9,614 bases of DNA from Verrucomicrobiota bacterium (GTDB lineage Bacteria > Verrucomicrobiota > Verrucomicrobiia > Limisphaerales > JAEYXS01), in contig JAJNBN010000087.1 of the NCBI GenBank assembly GCA_021156225.1, forward strand, positions 1 through 9,614, written 5' to 3'. The position numbers were made by a program, and so were the translations under genes. Below, piece after piece: positions 1-6,677 of the stretch. Position 1 is the first letter of the stretch; the number at the start of each line of letters is the position of its first letter. The notes under the pieces were generated by a model. That model was not told the origin of the DNA, did not search any database, and saw only the letters and a list, made by a program, of their open reading frames with translations.

Positions 1-274
1 CCAAATCCACCGCATGATCCTGCTCCAACATCGCCGGACTGATATCCACCACCGTCACAATTGCCCCCACAGCAGCAAAGAGCGGACCCTGACGCCCGCC
101 GCCACTGCCCAGACACAAGACGCGCTTGCCCGCGATCGGCTGCGGCAACCAGCCGATGCGGTCGAGGGCGAGCAAGGGATTGCGGAAATCCTCATCCGTC
201 GCTACCGAGGTGTGCCGCTTCTTCTCACGCACACGGGCGTCCCACGCTTCGCGATTATGTTCGTAAACATCCAT
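1..274 (-). CDS. Class I SAM-dependent methyltransferase, N-terminal part (cut by window edge)
   Basis: The first 91 residues of a class I (Rossmann-fold) SAM-dependent methyltransferase are visible; the C-terminus lies beyond base 1. The SAM-binding motif I is seen as VLCLGSGGGRQGP (about residues 52-64), followed by the acidic strand VTVVDISP (about 73-80) that normally binds the SAM ribose. The N-terminus has EHNREAWD (about 5-12). This EHNR-AWD plus LCL-SGGG-QGP pattern is familiar from a small-molecule 'type 11/25' methyltransferase subfamily; the substrate is unknown. I chose ATG at 274-272 because GGGG lies just upstream. GTG at 292 and TTG at 316 are in-frame alternatives, and starting at the TTG would overlap the stop of the BASS gene. 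With a 38-base gap and no terminator seen between them, it is probably co-transcribed with that transporter. Family call confident, start moderate, substrate unknown. Confidence 0.85.
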   Translation of the reverse strand, partial: MDVYEHNREAWDARVREKKRHTSVATDEDFRNPLLALDRIGWLPQPIAGKRVLCLGSGGGRQGPLFAAVGAIVTVVDISPAMLEQDHAVDL

Positions 275-312
275 GCTGCCCCAGTGATACACCGAACTTG
301 GTCCTGACTCAA

Positions 313-1236
313 TCAACCGCGCCAGCGCCACATGCCGGCGAGCACGCTGCCGATCACCGAATGGAAGACGCTGGAGATCGCACACGGTACAGCCGTTAAC
401 GGCTCGGCCGGGAAATGCCTTTTGGCCAGCACCACCCCCAGGCCGGAGTTTTGCATCCCTACCTCGATCGAAACGGTCCGGCAAATCTGTTTATCATAAC
501 CCAGCAGTTTGGCAAAAAGATAACCCAGCAAAAAGCCCAGCGAATGCAGCAGAAACACAGCGAGCAACAATATCCCGGCCGAAGCTTTCACCGCCGCCGC
601 GCTTTGGCCGATGATACTCGCGCAGATCAGAGCGATGGTCACCACGGATATCAAAGGCGCAACCGGTTGCACAGCCCGCACCAGCTTCGGAGAATAGCGA
701 TTGGCCACCAGACCCAGCACCACCGGCAAGATGACCACTTGCACCGTGCTGAAGAACAATCCCCATGCATCCACCTCGATCAAAGCTCCTGCCAGCCATT
801 TCGTCAGCAGCGGAGTCATGAACACGGCTGCGAACGTGGTGCACATCGTCATCAGAACCGAAAGGGCCACATTTGCCCTCGCGAGATACGTGACGACGTT
901 GGAGGCAGTGCCTCCGGGGCAACAGGCCACCAAAATCAACCCCACGGCGAATGGTGTGGGCAGATTAAGGGCGTTCGCCACGGCCCAACCTAGAAATGGC
1001 ATGATGGAAAACTGGGCGAAGAATCCGACCGCGATCGGCCGGGGCATTTTAAGGACATCCTTGAAGTCTTGAAAGGTCAGCGTGATCCCCATGCCCAGCA
1101 TGATCACCGCCAGTCCCAAGACAATGAGTTCGCTGCCGAACCATGTGAACAGGGGAGGGTAGATCAGCGCCAGCAATCCGCCGGCAAGCACCCAAACGGG
1201 GAAAAGATTGGTGGCGTGCGTGAGGAGTCGTTGCAT
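313..1236 (-). CDS. Bile acid:sodium symporter (BASS) family transporter
   Basis: A 307-residue, strongly hydrophobic inner-membrane protein of normal BASS length with roughly nine or ten transmembrane helices. Two signature segments of the family are visible: CPGGTASNVVTYLARANVAL (about residues 106-125) and SIEVGMQNSGLG (about 256-267). The conserved Glu, Gln and Asn of the second motif (E258, Q262, N263) are those that in characterised members form part of the sodium and substrate sites. BASS proteins import organic anions such as bile acids, pyruvate or pantothenate with sodium; the substrate here cannot be told from sequence. The ATG at 1236-1234 has no Shine-Dalgarno sequence, and a candidate sigma-70-like promoter sits so close that the transcript may be leaderless. 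The methyltransferase gene follows on the same strand. Nothing links it to the oxidase locus, which runs the opposite way beyond a tRNA. Confidence 0.93.
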   Translation of the reverse strand: MQRLLTHATNLFPVWVLAGGLLALIYPPLFTWFGSELIVLGLAVIMLGMGITLTFQDFKDVLKMPRPIAVGFFAQFSIMPFLGWAVANALNLPTPFAVGLILVACCPGGTASNVVTYLARANVALSVLMTMCTTFAAVFMTPLLTKWLAGALIEVDAWGLFFSTVQVVILPVVLGLVANRYSPKLVRAVQPVAPLISVVTIALICASIIGQSAAAVKASAGILLLAVFLLHSLGFLLGYLFAKLLGYDKQICRTVSIEVGMQNSGLGVVLAKRHFPAEPLTAVPCAISSVFHSVIGSVLAGMWRWRG

Positions 1237-1246
1237 CGGTGCGCTG

Positions 1247-1275
1247 TGTATAGGCGGGAGACCACCGGTTCACAA
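1247..1275 (-). promoter_or_regulatory. Candidate sigma-70-like promoter for the BASS gene
   Basis: On the - strand, TTGTGA (1275-1270) and TATACA (1252-1247) are separated by exactly 17 bases, and each matches four of six consensus positions. Transcription would begin near 1240, only about four bases before the BASS ATG at 1236. This fits the absence of a ribosome binding site there. Pattern seen; function inferred. Confidence 0.4.
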
Positions 1276-1288
1276 CGGAAAACGGGCA

Positions 1289-1315
1289 TTGCCATTCGTG
1301 GAGGAAGCTGATAAC
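1289..1315 (+). promoter_or_regulatory. Weak candidate promoter for tRNA-Gly
   Basis: TTGCCA (1289-1294) and GATAAC (1310-1315) are separated by 15 bases, shorter than ideal, and would start transcription about 14 bases before the tRNA. Each half is an imperfect match, so this is a tentative call that rests mainly on position. Confidence 0.25.
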
Positions 1316-1335
1316 CAGATTCCTGTCAGCCGGAA

Positions 1336-1409
1336 GCGGGTGTGGTTCAATGGTAGAATGTGGCCTTCCCAAGGCTGAGACGAGGGTTCGATTCCCTTCA
1401 CCCGCTCCA
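1336..1409 (+). tRNA. tRNA-Gly (anticodon CCC), CCA encoded
   Basis: A full cloverleaf can be folded by eye. The acceptor stem is GCGGGTG pairing with CACCCGC, followed by discriminator T and a genome-encoded CCA. The D arm is GTTC-AATGGTA-GAAT. The anticodon arm is TGGCC-TTCCCAA-GGCTG, putting CCC at positions 34-36 (reads GGG, glycine). The variable loop is AGAC, and the T arm is GAGGG-TTCGATT-CCCTT with the expected TTCGA core. The outer two pairs of the anticodon stem are G-U type wobbles, which is unusual but tolerated. It stands alone, divergent from the BASS gene and upstream of the oxidase operon. I saw no duplicated 3' end suggesting an integration event. Confidence 0.95.
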
Positions 1410-1657
1410 TCCTTAAATTCTTGGTGAAATTTACTCTTTTCCACTTCTCTGGAATAATCCAGTTACCGGAGCCGATGAATTTATCCACGCTGTCTTCCAA
1501 GCACCCAATCTCTGAGCAATGCCAATGGCCCACATCTCTGTGAAAGAGGATGAAGAAGAGAGGCTAATGAGGAATAAATGGCCTACACCGAGCAAATTCG
1601 GGTGAGTACTCCACTCGGTTTTAGCCGATAGCTGAATCAGCAGCCATGTGCTGACTG
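1410..1657. other. Intergenic region upstream of the cco operon
   Basis: This 248-base stretch has no convincing coding sequence. Just after the tRNA, TAAATT (1414-1419) can pair with AATTTA (1428-1433), followed by CTCTTTT; this is a weak, AT-only terminator-like hairpin. The oxidase promoter must lie here or further upstream, but I see no good -35/-10 pair. I also see no FNR/Anr-type box (TTGAT-N4-ATCAA), which often controls cco genes in Proteobacteria. The region ends in a palindrome that touches the ccoI start. Confidence 0.5.
1637..1654. repeat. Palindrome abutting the ccoI start codon
   Basis: TCAGCA (1637-1642) and TGCTGA (1649-1654) form a perfect 6-base inverted repeat around a 6-base loop, ending three bases before the ccoI ATG. 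It occupies the place where a ribosome binding site would be expected, and none is seen. It could be an operator or an RNA hairpin affecting initiation; its function is inferred from position only. Confidence 0.4.
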
Positions 1658-4138
1658 ATGCAGACAGAATATAAAAGCCCCGGCTCCAAAGTCATATTTT
1701 CCGAAGAATCGGCGATAAAGACGGCAGCCTGCTGTCATTGCGGCACCGCGTGTGGCCCAACCCCGTTGGTGAAGGAGGGCAAAGCATTTTGCTGTCAGGG
1801 ATGCGCGTTGGTATTCGAACTATTGGCGGAGAATGGATTAAGCAGTTTTTATGAACTGAGTGAAAACGCCGGTGTGCGCATCGCCGGAATGCCGAAAGCA
1901 GATCAGTATCTTTATCTGGATGAACCCGTTGTGCGTGAGCGGTTGGTGGATTTCTCTGATGGGCGATTCACTCGTATCACATTTCGCATACCAGCCATCC
2001 ATTGCATCGCATGCGTGTGGCTGTTGGAGAATCTGAATCGGTTGAATCCTCAGGTCGGCGAATCGCGCATCAATTTTCCCCGCAAGGAAGTCGCGCTCTC
2101 GTTTTCCTCGGACAAGGTGAAGTTGAGTGATGTCGTAACCTTACTCGCATCGTTAGGTTATGAGCCTGAGCTGAAACTGGCGGATCTTGACGCGCGGCCT
2201 AAGTGCGTCGTGAGCCGCAAGCTGTGGTTGCAATTGGGCATCGCGGGATTCGCGTTCGGTAACACGATGCTGTTCAGCCTCGCTTCTTATCTCGGCCTCG
2301 ACAGTGCGAGTGAACCGTTTTTTCACAAGATCTTCGGTTGGTTCAGCCTGGCGCTCTCGTTGCCGGTGGTGATCTACAGCGCGCAAGACTATTGGCGCGC
2401 GGCGTGGGTAAGCCTGCGGCAGAAGCTGTTGACCATCGAGGTTCCGATCGCGGCGGGCATCGTCGCGATCTTTCTGCAAAGCACCTATGAGATTGTGAGC
2501 GGGACCGGGGAAGGCTACTTCGATTCGCTCGCCGGCCTGCTGTTCTTCCTGCTCTGCGGCCGCGTGTTCCAACAGAAGACCTATGAGCGTCTGGCTTTTG
2601 ACCGTGATTACAAATCGTTCTTCCCGCTCTCGGTAGTGCGCAAGGGCAAGACGGAAGAACGCATCGCGCTCTCGCAGATTCAGACGGGCAATCATCTCAT
2701 CCTGCGTAACGGCGAGCTGATCCCTGCCGATGCGCGGCTGATCGCGGGACCGGCGGTGATCGATTACAGTTTTGTCACGGGGGAATCGGTGCCGGTGGAA
2801 AAGCAGGCGGGTGATTATCTCTACGCCGGTGGACGCCAGATCGGCGGGGCCATCGAGGTGGAAACGGTGAAAGAAGTTTCGCAAAGTTATCTGACTTCAC
2901 TCTGGAATCAGGAAGCCTTTCGCAAGGAAGACCGTGACAGTCTCGATAATCTGACGAACGAATACAGCCAGCGCTTCACCAAGCTGGTGCTGGCCATCGC
3001 GCTCGGTGCGGCGACATATTGGGCGGTCTTCAATCCCGCGCTCGCGCTAAAGTCCTTCACAGCGGTGCTCATCGTGGCTTGCCCATGTGCGCTGGCACTG
3101 GCGGCACCGTTCACATTGGGGACGGCTCATCGTTGGCTGGCCAAGTGGAATGCTTTCCTGAAGAGCGCGGGCATCATCGAGCGGTTGGCACGGGTGGACA
3201 CGATTGTGTTCGACAAGACGGGCACACTCACGGCTGCCAGTGGCGGTTTGGTGAAGTTCCAAGGAAGCGCCTTGAGCGAGACGGAAGAGCGGGCGTTGTT
3301 CTCCATGACGCGGCATAGCACGCATCCGTTGGCGGTGCGCTTGGGATATACAATTGCAGGGAATCATTTTCCGGAAACGGTCCGTTCGTTCATGGAAACC
3401 GCCGGTTGTGGCATGGAAGGCCAGGTCAACCGTCAAGAAATCTGGATGGGCTCGGCCGCGTGGTTGCAATCGCGCGGACTAAAGGTCGCGAGTGCGACGA
3501 CGGAAAGCGGCAGTGCCATCCATGTGGCTATCCATGGCCAGTATCGCGGCTGCTATGTGCTGCAGAACGCGCTCCGTCCGGAGACGGACCGGCTCATCAA
3601 GAATCTTTCAAACCACTACGAACTGGCGTTGCTCAGTGGCGACAATGAGCGCGAGCGTGCGCGGTTCACCGAGATTTTCGGCGCGAAGGGGCACCTGCAA
3701 TTCAACCAGAGCCCGCTGAACAAGCTCGGTTTCATCCGTGAGCTGCAACAGCGCGGCAAGACGGTGATGATGGTGGGTGATGGATTGAACGATGCCGGAG
3801 CGTTGAAGCAGAGCGATGTAGGCGTGGCGGTGGTGGAAGATATGAGCGCCTTCTCGCCAGCGAGTGACATGATCCTTTCCGCGCGTTTGGTGCCGCGCAT
3901 TGATGCCATCTTGCGCTTCGCCAAGAGCGCCGTGCGGGTCATCAAGGCAAGCTTCCTGGTGTCCGCCGCCTACAACGTCATCGGCCTGGTCCTCGCGGTG
4001 CAGGGGCTGCTTTCGCCGGTGGTCTGCGCGATCTTGATGCCGGTGAGTTCCATCACGGTGGTCGGCTTTGCCTGCCTGGCGACTGGTTGGATGGCGAAGC
4101 GTGAAGGTATTGGTGCCGAAAAGGAGGTCAGCGTATGA
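1658..4138 (+). CDS. ccoI: CcoI, copper-exporting P1B-type ATPase for cbb3 oxidase assembly
   Basis: An 826-residue heavy-metal P-type ATPase. In CcoI proteins it moves copper across the inner membrane for the CuB site of the oxidase rather than for detoxification. The N-terminus has a cysteine-rich cluster, CCHCG...C (25-32) and FCCQGC (44-49), typical of the CcoI/FixI metal-binding domain, then a ferredoxin-like HMA domain with CIAC (116-119). Eight transmembrane helices follow. The transport motif is CPC (475-477). The catalytic core is complete: TGES actuator loop (374-377), phosphorylation site DKTGT with D519, HP dipeptide (556-557) and GDGLND hinge (707-712). An in-frame TGA at 1652-1654 makes ATG 1658 the first possible ATG; no Shine-Dalgarno is visible. 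The first few hundred bases look more AT-rich than the rest of the operon. The stop overlaps the ccoS start as ATGA. A general CopA role is less likely given the context and N-terminal domain. Confidence 0.95.
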   Translation: MQTEYKSPGSKVIFSEESAIKTAACCHCGTACGPTPLVKEGKAFCCQGCALVFELLAENGLSSFYELSENAGVRIAGMPKADQYLYLDEPVVRERLVDFSDGRFTRITFRIPAIHCIACVWLLENLNRLNPQVGESRINFPRKEVALSFSSDKVKLSDVVTLLASLGYEPELKLADLDARPKCVVSRKLWLQLGIAGFAFGNTMLFSLASYLGLDSASEPFFHKIFGWFSLALSLPVVIYSAQDYWRAAWVSLRQKLLTIEVPIAAGIVAIFLQSTYEIVSGTGEGYFDSLAGLLFFLLCGRVFQQKTYERLAFDRDYKSFFPLSVVRKGKTEERIALSQIQTGNHLILRNGELIPADARLIAGPAVIDYSFVTGESVPVEKQAGDYLYAGGRQIGGAIEVETVKEVSQSYLTSLWNQEAFRKEDRDSLDNLTNEYSQRFTKLVLAIALGAATYWAVFNPALALKSFTAVLIVACPCALALAAPFTLGTAHRWLAKWNAFLKSAGIIERLARVDTIVFDKTGTLTAASGGLVKFQGSALSETEERALFSMTRHSTHPLAVRLGYTIAGNHFPETVRSFMETAGCGMEGQVNRQEIWMGSAAWLQSRGLKVASATTESGSAIHVAIHGQYRGCYVLQNALRPETDRLIKNLSNHYELALLSGDNERERARFTEIFGAKGHLQFNQSPLNKLGFIRELQQRGKTVMMVGDGLNDAGALKQSDVGVAVVEDMSAFSPASDMILSARLVPRIDAILRFAKSAVRVIKASFLVSAAYNVIGLVLAVQGLLSPVVCAILMPVSSITVVGFACLATGWMAKREGIGAEKEVSV
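4121..4127 (+). promoter_or_regulatory. Strong ribosome binding site for ccoS
   Basis: AAGGAGG lies inside the 3' end of ccoI, seven bases before the ccoS ATG at 4135. It is the best Shine-Dalgarno sequence in the window and supports the start of this very small gene. Confidence 0.85.
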
Positions 4139-4329
4139 GCGTCATCTTCCTGCTAATCCCCTTGAGCATCATCGCCGCAACCGGCTTTTTGCTCGCCTTC
4201 ATCTGGGCCGTACGCAACGGCCAATACGAAGACACAGCCACGCCGCCGATGCGCGCTTTGCTGGATGAACCGGCCATGCCGGTGAAGAAACCTGATTTGA
4301 AGAAGAATTTGGAGAGAACTGAACCATGA
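4135..4329 (+). CDS. ccoS: CcoS, small cbb3 oxidase maturation protein
   Basis: A 64-residue protein with one N-terminal membrane helix (about residues 3-25), then the conserved CcoS stretch AFIWAVRNGQYED (21-33) and a charged, cytoplasmic C-terminal tail. CcoS is required for cofactor insertion into cbb3 oxidase, genetically linked to haem b and CuB placement in the catalytic subunit; its exact mechanism is not settled. The start is fixed by a strong AAGGAGG site. Its start overlaps the ccoI stop and its stop overlaps the ccoNO start, both as ATGA, so translation of all three is probably coupled. Length and motif are normal for the family. Confidence 0.93.
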   Translation: MSVIFLLIPLSIIAATGFLLAFIWAVRNGQYEDTATPPMRALLDEPAMPVKKPDLKKNLERTEP

Positions 4330-6476
4330 ACTTGGAAACGTTTAAATACGACAATCGGATCGTCCGCGCCTTTGCGATCGCCACCATCATCTGGGGCATT
4401 GTGGGCATGAGCGCCGGATTACTGGCGGCCGTGCAACTGTTCTGGCCGGAAGCCAACTTGAACCTGCAATTCGTGAGCTTTGGCCGGCTCAGGCCGCTGC
4501 ACACGAACGCCGTCATCTTCGCCTTCGTCGGCAACGGCATGTTCATGGGCATCTACTACTCGCTCCAGCGTCTGTGCAAGGCGCGGATGTTCAATGACAA
4601 GTTGAGCTGGATCAACTTCTGGGGCTGGAACGCGATCATCGTGGCCGCTGCTGTCACCCTTCCGCTCGGTCTGACGACGAGCAAGGAGTACGCCGAACTC
4701 GAATGGCCGATCGATATCGCCATCGCCATCGTCTGGGTGGTTTTCACGGTGAACCTGATGGGCACCATCTTGCGCCGCCGTGAGAAACACATGTATGTGG
4801 CCATCTGGTTCTTCATCGCTACAGCGCTGACTGTCGCGATGCTGCACATCGTGAACTCCCTCGCCGTGCCTGCCAGCGCGTTCAAGAGCTATCCGATTTA
4901 TGCAGGCGTTCAGGATGCCTTGGTGCAATGGTGGTATGGGCATAACGCCGTGGCGTTCTTCCTGACCACACCGTATCTCGGCCTGATGTATTATTTCCTG
5001 CCGAAGGCGGCGGGGCGCCCCGTGTTTTCGTATCGGCTTTCCATCATCCATTTTTGGGCGCTCATTTTCATCTACATCTGGGCGGGGCCGCACCATCTGC
5101 TGTTCACGGCGTTGCCGGACTGGGCGCAATCCCTGGGCATGGTGTTCTCCATCATGCTCATCGCGCCAAGTTGGGGCGGTATGTTGAATGGTCTGCTGAC
5201 GTTGCGGGGCGCGTGGGACAAGGTGCGCGAAGAGCCGATGCTTAAATTCATGGTCGTGGCGCTCACGGCTTATGGCATGGCGACGCTGGAAGGTCCCTTG
5301 CTCTCTATCAAGAGCGTCAACTCCCTCTCGCATTACACGGACTGGACGGTGGCGCACGTGCATACGGGCGCGCTCGGCTGGAACGGTTTCCTAACGTTCT
5401 CCATGCTCTACTGGCTGTTCCCGCGCCTTTACAACACGCCGCTGTGGTCCAAGAAGCTGGCGAACTGGCATTTCTGGATCTCGCTCACGGGCATGATGTT
5501 CTACGTCATCCCGATGTATTGGAGCGGCATCACCCAAGGGTTGATGTGGAAGCAGTTCACCCCGGAAGGCTTCCTCAAGTATGCGAATTTTCTGGAGACA
5601 GTGATCCAGCTCATCCCGATGTTTGTTTTGCGCGCCGTGGGCGGTCTGCTCTACATCCTTGGAACGTTCCTGATGGCCTATAATTTGTGGAAGACGGCCA
5701 AATCCGGCGTGTTCGTGCCGGAAGTGGAAGCCCAAGCCGCCCCTCGCAATTCGGGACATGATCTGCACGCGGAGCAAGATCCGTGGAAGCATCGCTGGCT
5801 GGAAGCCAAGCCCATCACCCTCACGGTGCTCTCGTTGGTGGCGGTGGCCATCGGCGGTCTCGTCGAGATCGTGCCGATGTATCTCATCAAGGAAAACGTG
5901 CCGACCCTCTCCAGTGTGAAGCCCTACACCCCGCTGGAGGTGCTGGGCCGAGACATCTACATCCGTGAAGGTTGCGTGGGCTGTCACTCCCAGATGATCC
6001 GGCCGTTCCGTTCGGAGACAGAGCGTTATGGCGAATATTCGAAGGCGGGTGAGTTCGTCTATGACCATCCGTTCCTGTGGGGTTCCAAGCGCACCGGTCC
6101 GGACCTGCATCGCGTCGGCGCGAAGTACCCGGATGCGTGGCATTACAACCACATGGATGATCCGCGCCTCACGTCACCCGGCTCCATCATGCCGCGCTAT
6201 TCATGGCTGCTGGAACAGAAGATGGACAAGAAATCGCTGCCCGCCCGCATCGCCGCCTTGCGCAAGGTGGGCGTGCCGTATCCAGCAGGATACGAGAACA
6301 GCGAGGCGTTGAAGGACCTGGAGAAGCAGGCGGAAACCATTGTGACGAACCTGAAGGTCGGTTCGGTCGAAGCGCAGCCGGACAAGGAGATCATCGCGAT
6401 GATTGCCTACTTGCAGCGACTGGGCACGGACATCAAGGCGCAAGCCGTGGCCGCACCCGTCAACACCTCCAACTGA
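4326..6476 (+). CDS. ccoNO: CcoNO, fused cbb3 oxidase catalytic subunit (CcoN) and mono-haem c subunit (CcoO)
   Basis: A 716-residue fusion. Residues 1 to about 460 are CcoN, the membrane subunit that reduces oxygen. Expected ligands are present: H59 and H346 (low-spin haem b), H206, H256 and H257 (CuB), H344 (haem b3), plus Y250, placed like the tyrosine cross-linked to a CuB histidine in known cbb3 enzymes, and E322. After a linker (about 460-495), one transmembrane helix (about 498-520) anchors the periplasmic CcoO cytochrome c domain with CVGCH (550-554) and likely axial ligand M622 in SIMPRYSW. Electrons from CcoP would pass through this haem to CcoN. GGAGA (4311-4315) precedes the ATG, which overlaps the ccoS stop. 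The gene ends with tandem in-frame stops, TGA TAA. The track is uninterrupted, with no stop or frameshift at the junction, so the fusion looks genuine; separate N and O genes are usual in Proteobacteria. Confidence 0.96.
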   Translation: MNLETFKYDNRIVRAFAIATIIWGIVGMSAGLLAAVQLFWPEANLNLQFVSFGRLRPLHTNAVIFAFVGNGMFMGIYYSLQRLCKARMFNDKLSWINFWGWNAIIVAAAVTLPLGLTTSKEYAELEWPIDIAIAIVWVVFTVNLMGTILRRREKHMYVAIWFFIATALTVAMLHIVNSLAVPASAFKSYPIYAGVQDALVQWWYGHNAVAFFLTTPYLGLMYYFLPKAAGRPVFSYRLSIIHFWALIFIYIWAGPHHLLFTALPDWAQSLGMVFSIMLIAPSWGGMLNGLLTLRGAWDKVREEPMLKFMVVALTAYGMATLEGPLLSIKSVNSLSHYTDWTVAHVHTGALGWNGFLTFSMLYWLFPRLYNTPLWSKKLANWHFWISLTGMMFYVIPMYWSGITQGLMWKQFTPEGFLKYANFLETVIQLIPMFVLRAVGGLLYILGTFLMAYNLWKTAKSGVFVPEVEAQAAPRNSGHDLHAEQDPWKHRWLEAKPITLTVLSLVAVAIGGLVEIVPMYLIKENVPTLSSVKPYTPLEVLGRDIYIREGCVGCHSQMIRPFRSETERYGEYSKAGEFVYDHPFLWGSKRTGPDLHRVGAKYPDAWHYNHMDDPRLTSPGSIMPRYSWLLEQKMDKKSLPARIAALRKVGVPYPAGYENSEALKDLEKQAETIVTNLKVGSVEAQPDKEIIAMIAYLQRLGTDIKAQAVAAPVNTSN

Positions 6477-6488
6477 TAAAGGCGTACT

Positions 6489-6677
6489 ATGATCAAAAAC
6501 GTTTTAACCCATGTCGGCGGTGTCGAGAACTTCGGCATCATCTCCATCCTCCTGTTTTTTGGGGTCTTCGCCGGCGCGTTGATCTATGCGGCGTGCCTGA
6601 AGAAACCTTTCCTGAACCAGATGAGCCAGCTTCCGCTGGAAGATGGCACCAAGAAAACGGAGGCCAGCCATGAATAA
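6489..6677 (+). CDS. ccoQ: CcoQ-like small subunit of cbb3 oxidase
   Basis: A 62-residue protein with a single transmembrane helix (about residues 15-37) and a short polar C-terminus, the usual architecture of CcoQ/FixQ. CcoQ stabilises the oxidase, especially the association of CcoP with the CcoNO core, and carries no cofactor. Identification rests on size, topology and position between ccoNO and ccoP rather than on a strong motif. AAAGG (6478-6482) gives a ribosome binding site six bases before the ATG, 12 bases after the ccoNO stop. Its 3' end overlaps the ccoP start by eight bases in a different frame. Confidence 0.85.
   Translation: MIKNVLTHVGGVENFGIISILLFFGVFAGALIYAACLKKPFLNQMSQLPLEDGTKKTEASHE
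6659..6663 (+). promoter_or_regulatory. Ribosome binding site that fixes the ccoP start
   Basis: GGAGG sits six bases before ATG 6670. The reading frame stays open to an earlier ATG at 6643, but that start has no comparable site and would add a non-family basic leader, so 6670 is preferred. Confidence 0.8.

Noticed and set aside
14..399. + strand frames over the methyltransferase and BASS 3' ends
   Set aside because: The - strand frame carries a clear SAM-binding motif, and the + strand products are Arg/His-rich with no family resemblance.
1336..1409. tRNA-Gly as a mobile-element attachment site
   Set aside because: I saw no second copy of the tRNA 3' end in the window, and no integrase or phage-like genes.
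1270..1533. Small - strand frames across the tRNA (e.g. 87 and 131 residues) containing text like VKGIEPSSQPWEGH
   Set aside because: This is the translated reverse complement of tRNA-Gly, a well-known source of false 'proteins' in databases. No ribosome binding site or domain supports it.
1410..1657. FNR/Anr or FixK-type operator upstream of ccoI
   Set aside because: I looked for TTGAT-N4-ATCAA-like sites and found none with both halves; the visible palindrome has a different sequence.
2153..2884. 243-residue - strand frame opposite ccoI
   Set aside because: Low-complexity, Arg/Gln/His-rich shadow with no motif, fully inside the P-type ATPase gene.
4419..6152. Long - strand frames (314 and 253 residues) opposite ccoNO
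   Set aside because: These are compositional shadows of a high-GC gene with unmistakable cofactor motifs; the antisense products show no family features.
6643..6669. Upstream ATG for ccoP at 6643
   Set aside because: It would add a basic, non-conserved leader overlapping ccoQ; GGAGG at 6659-6663 points to ATG 6670.
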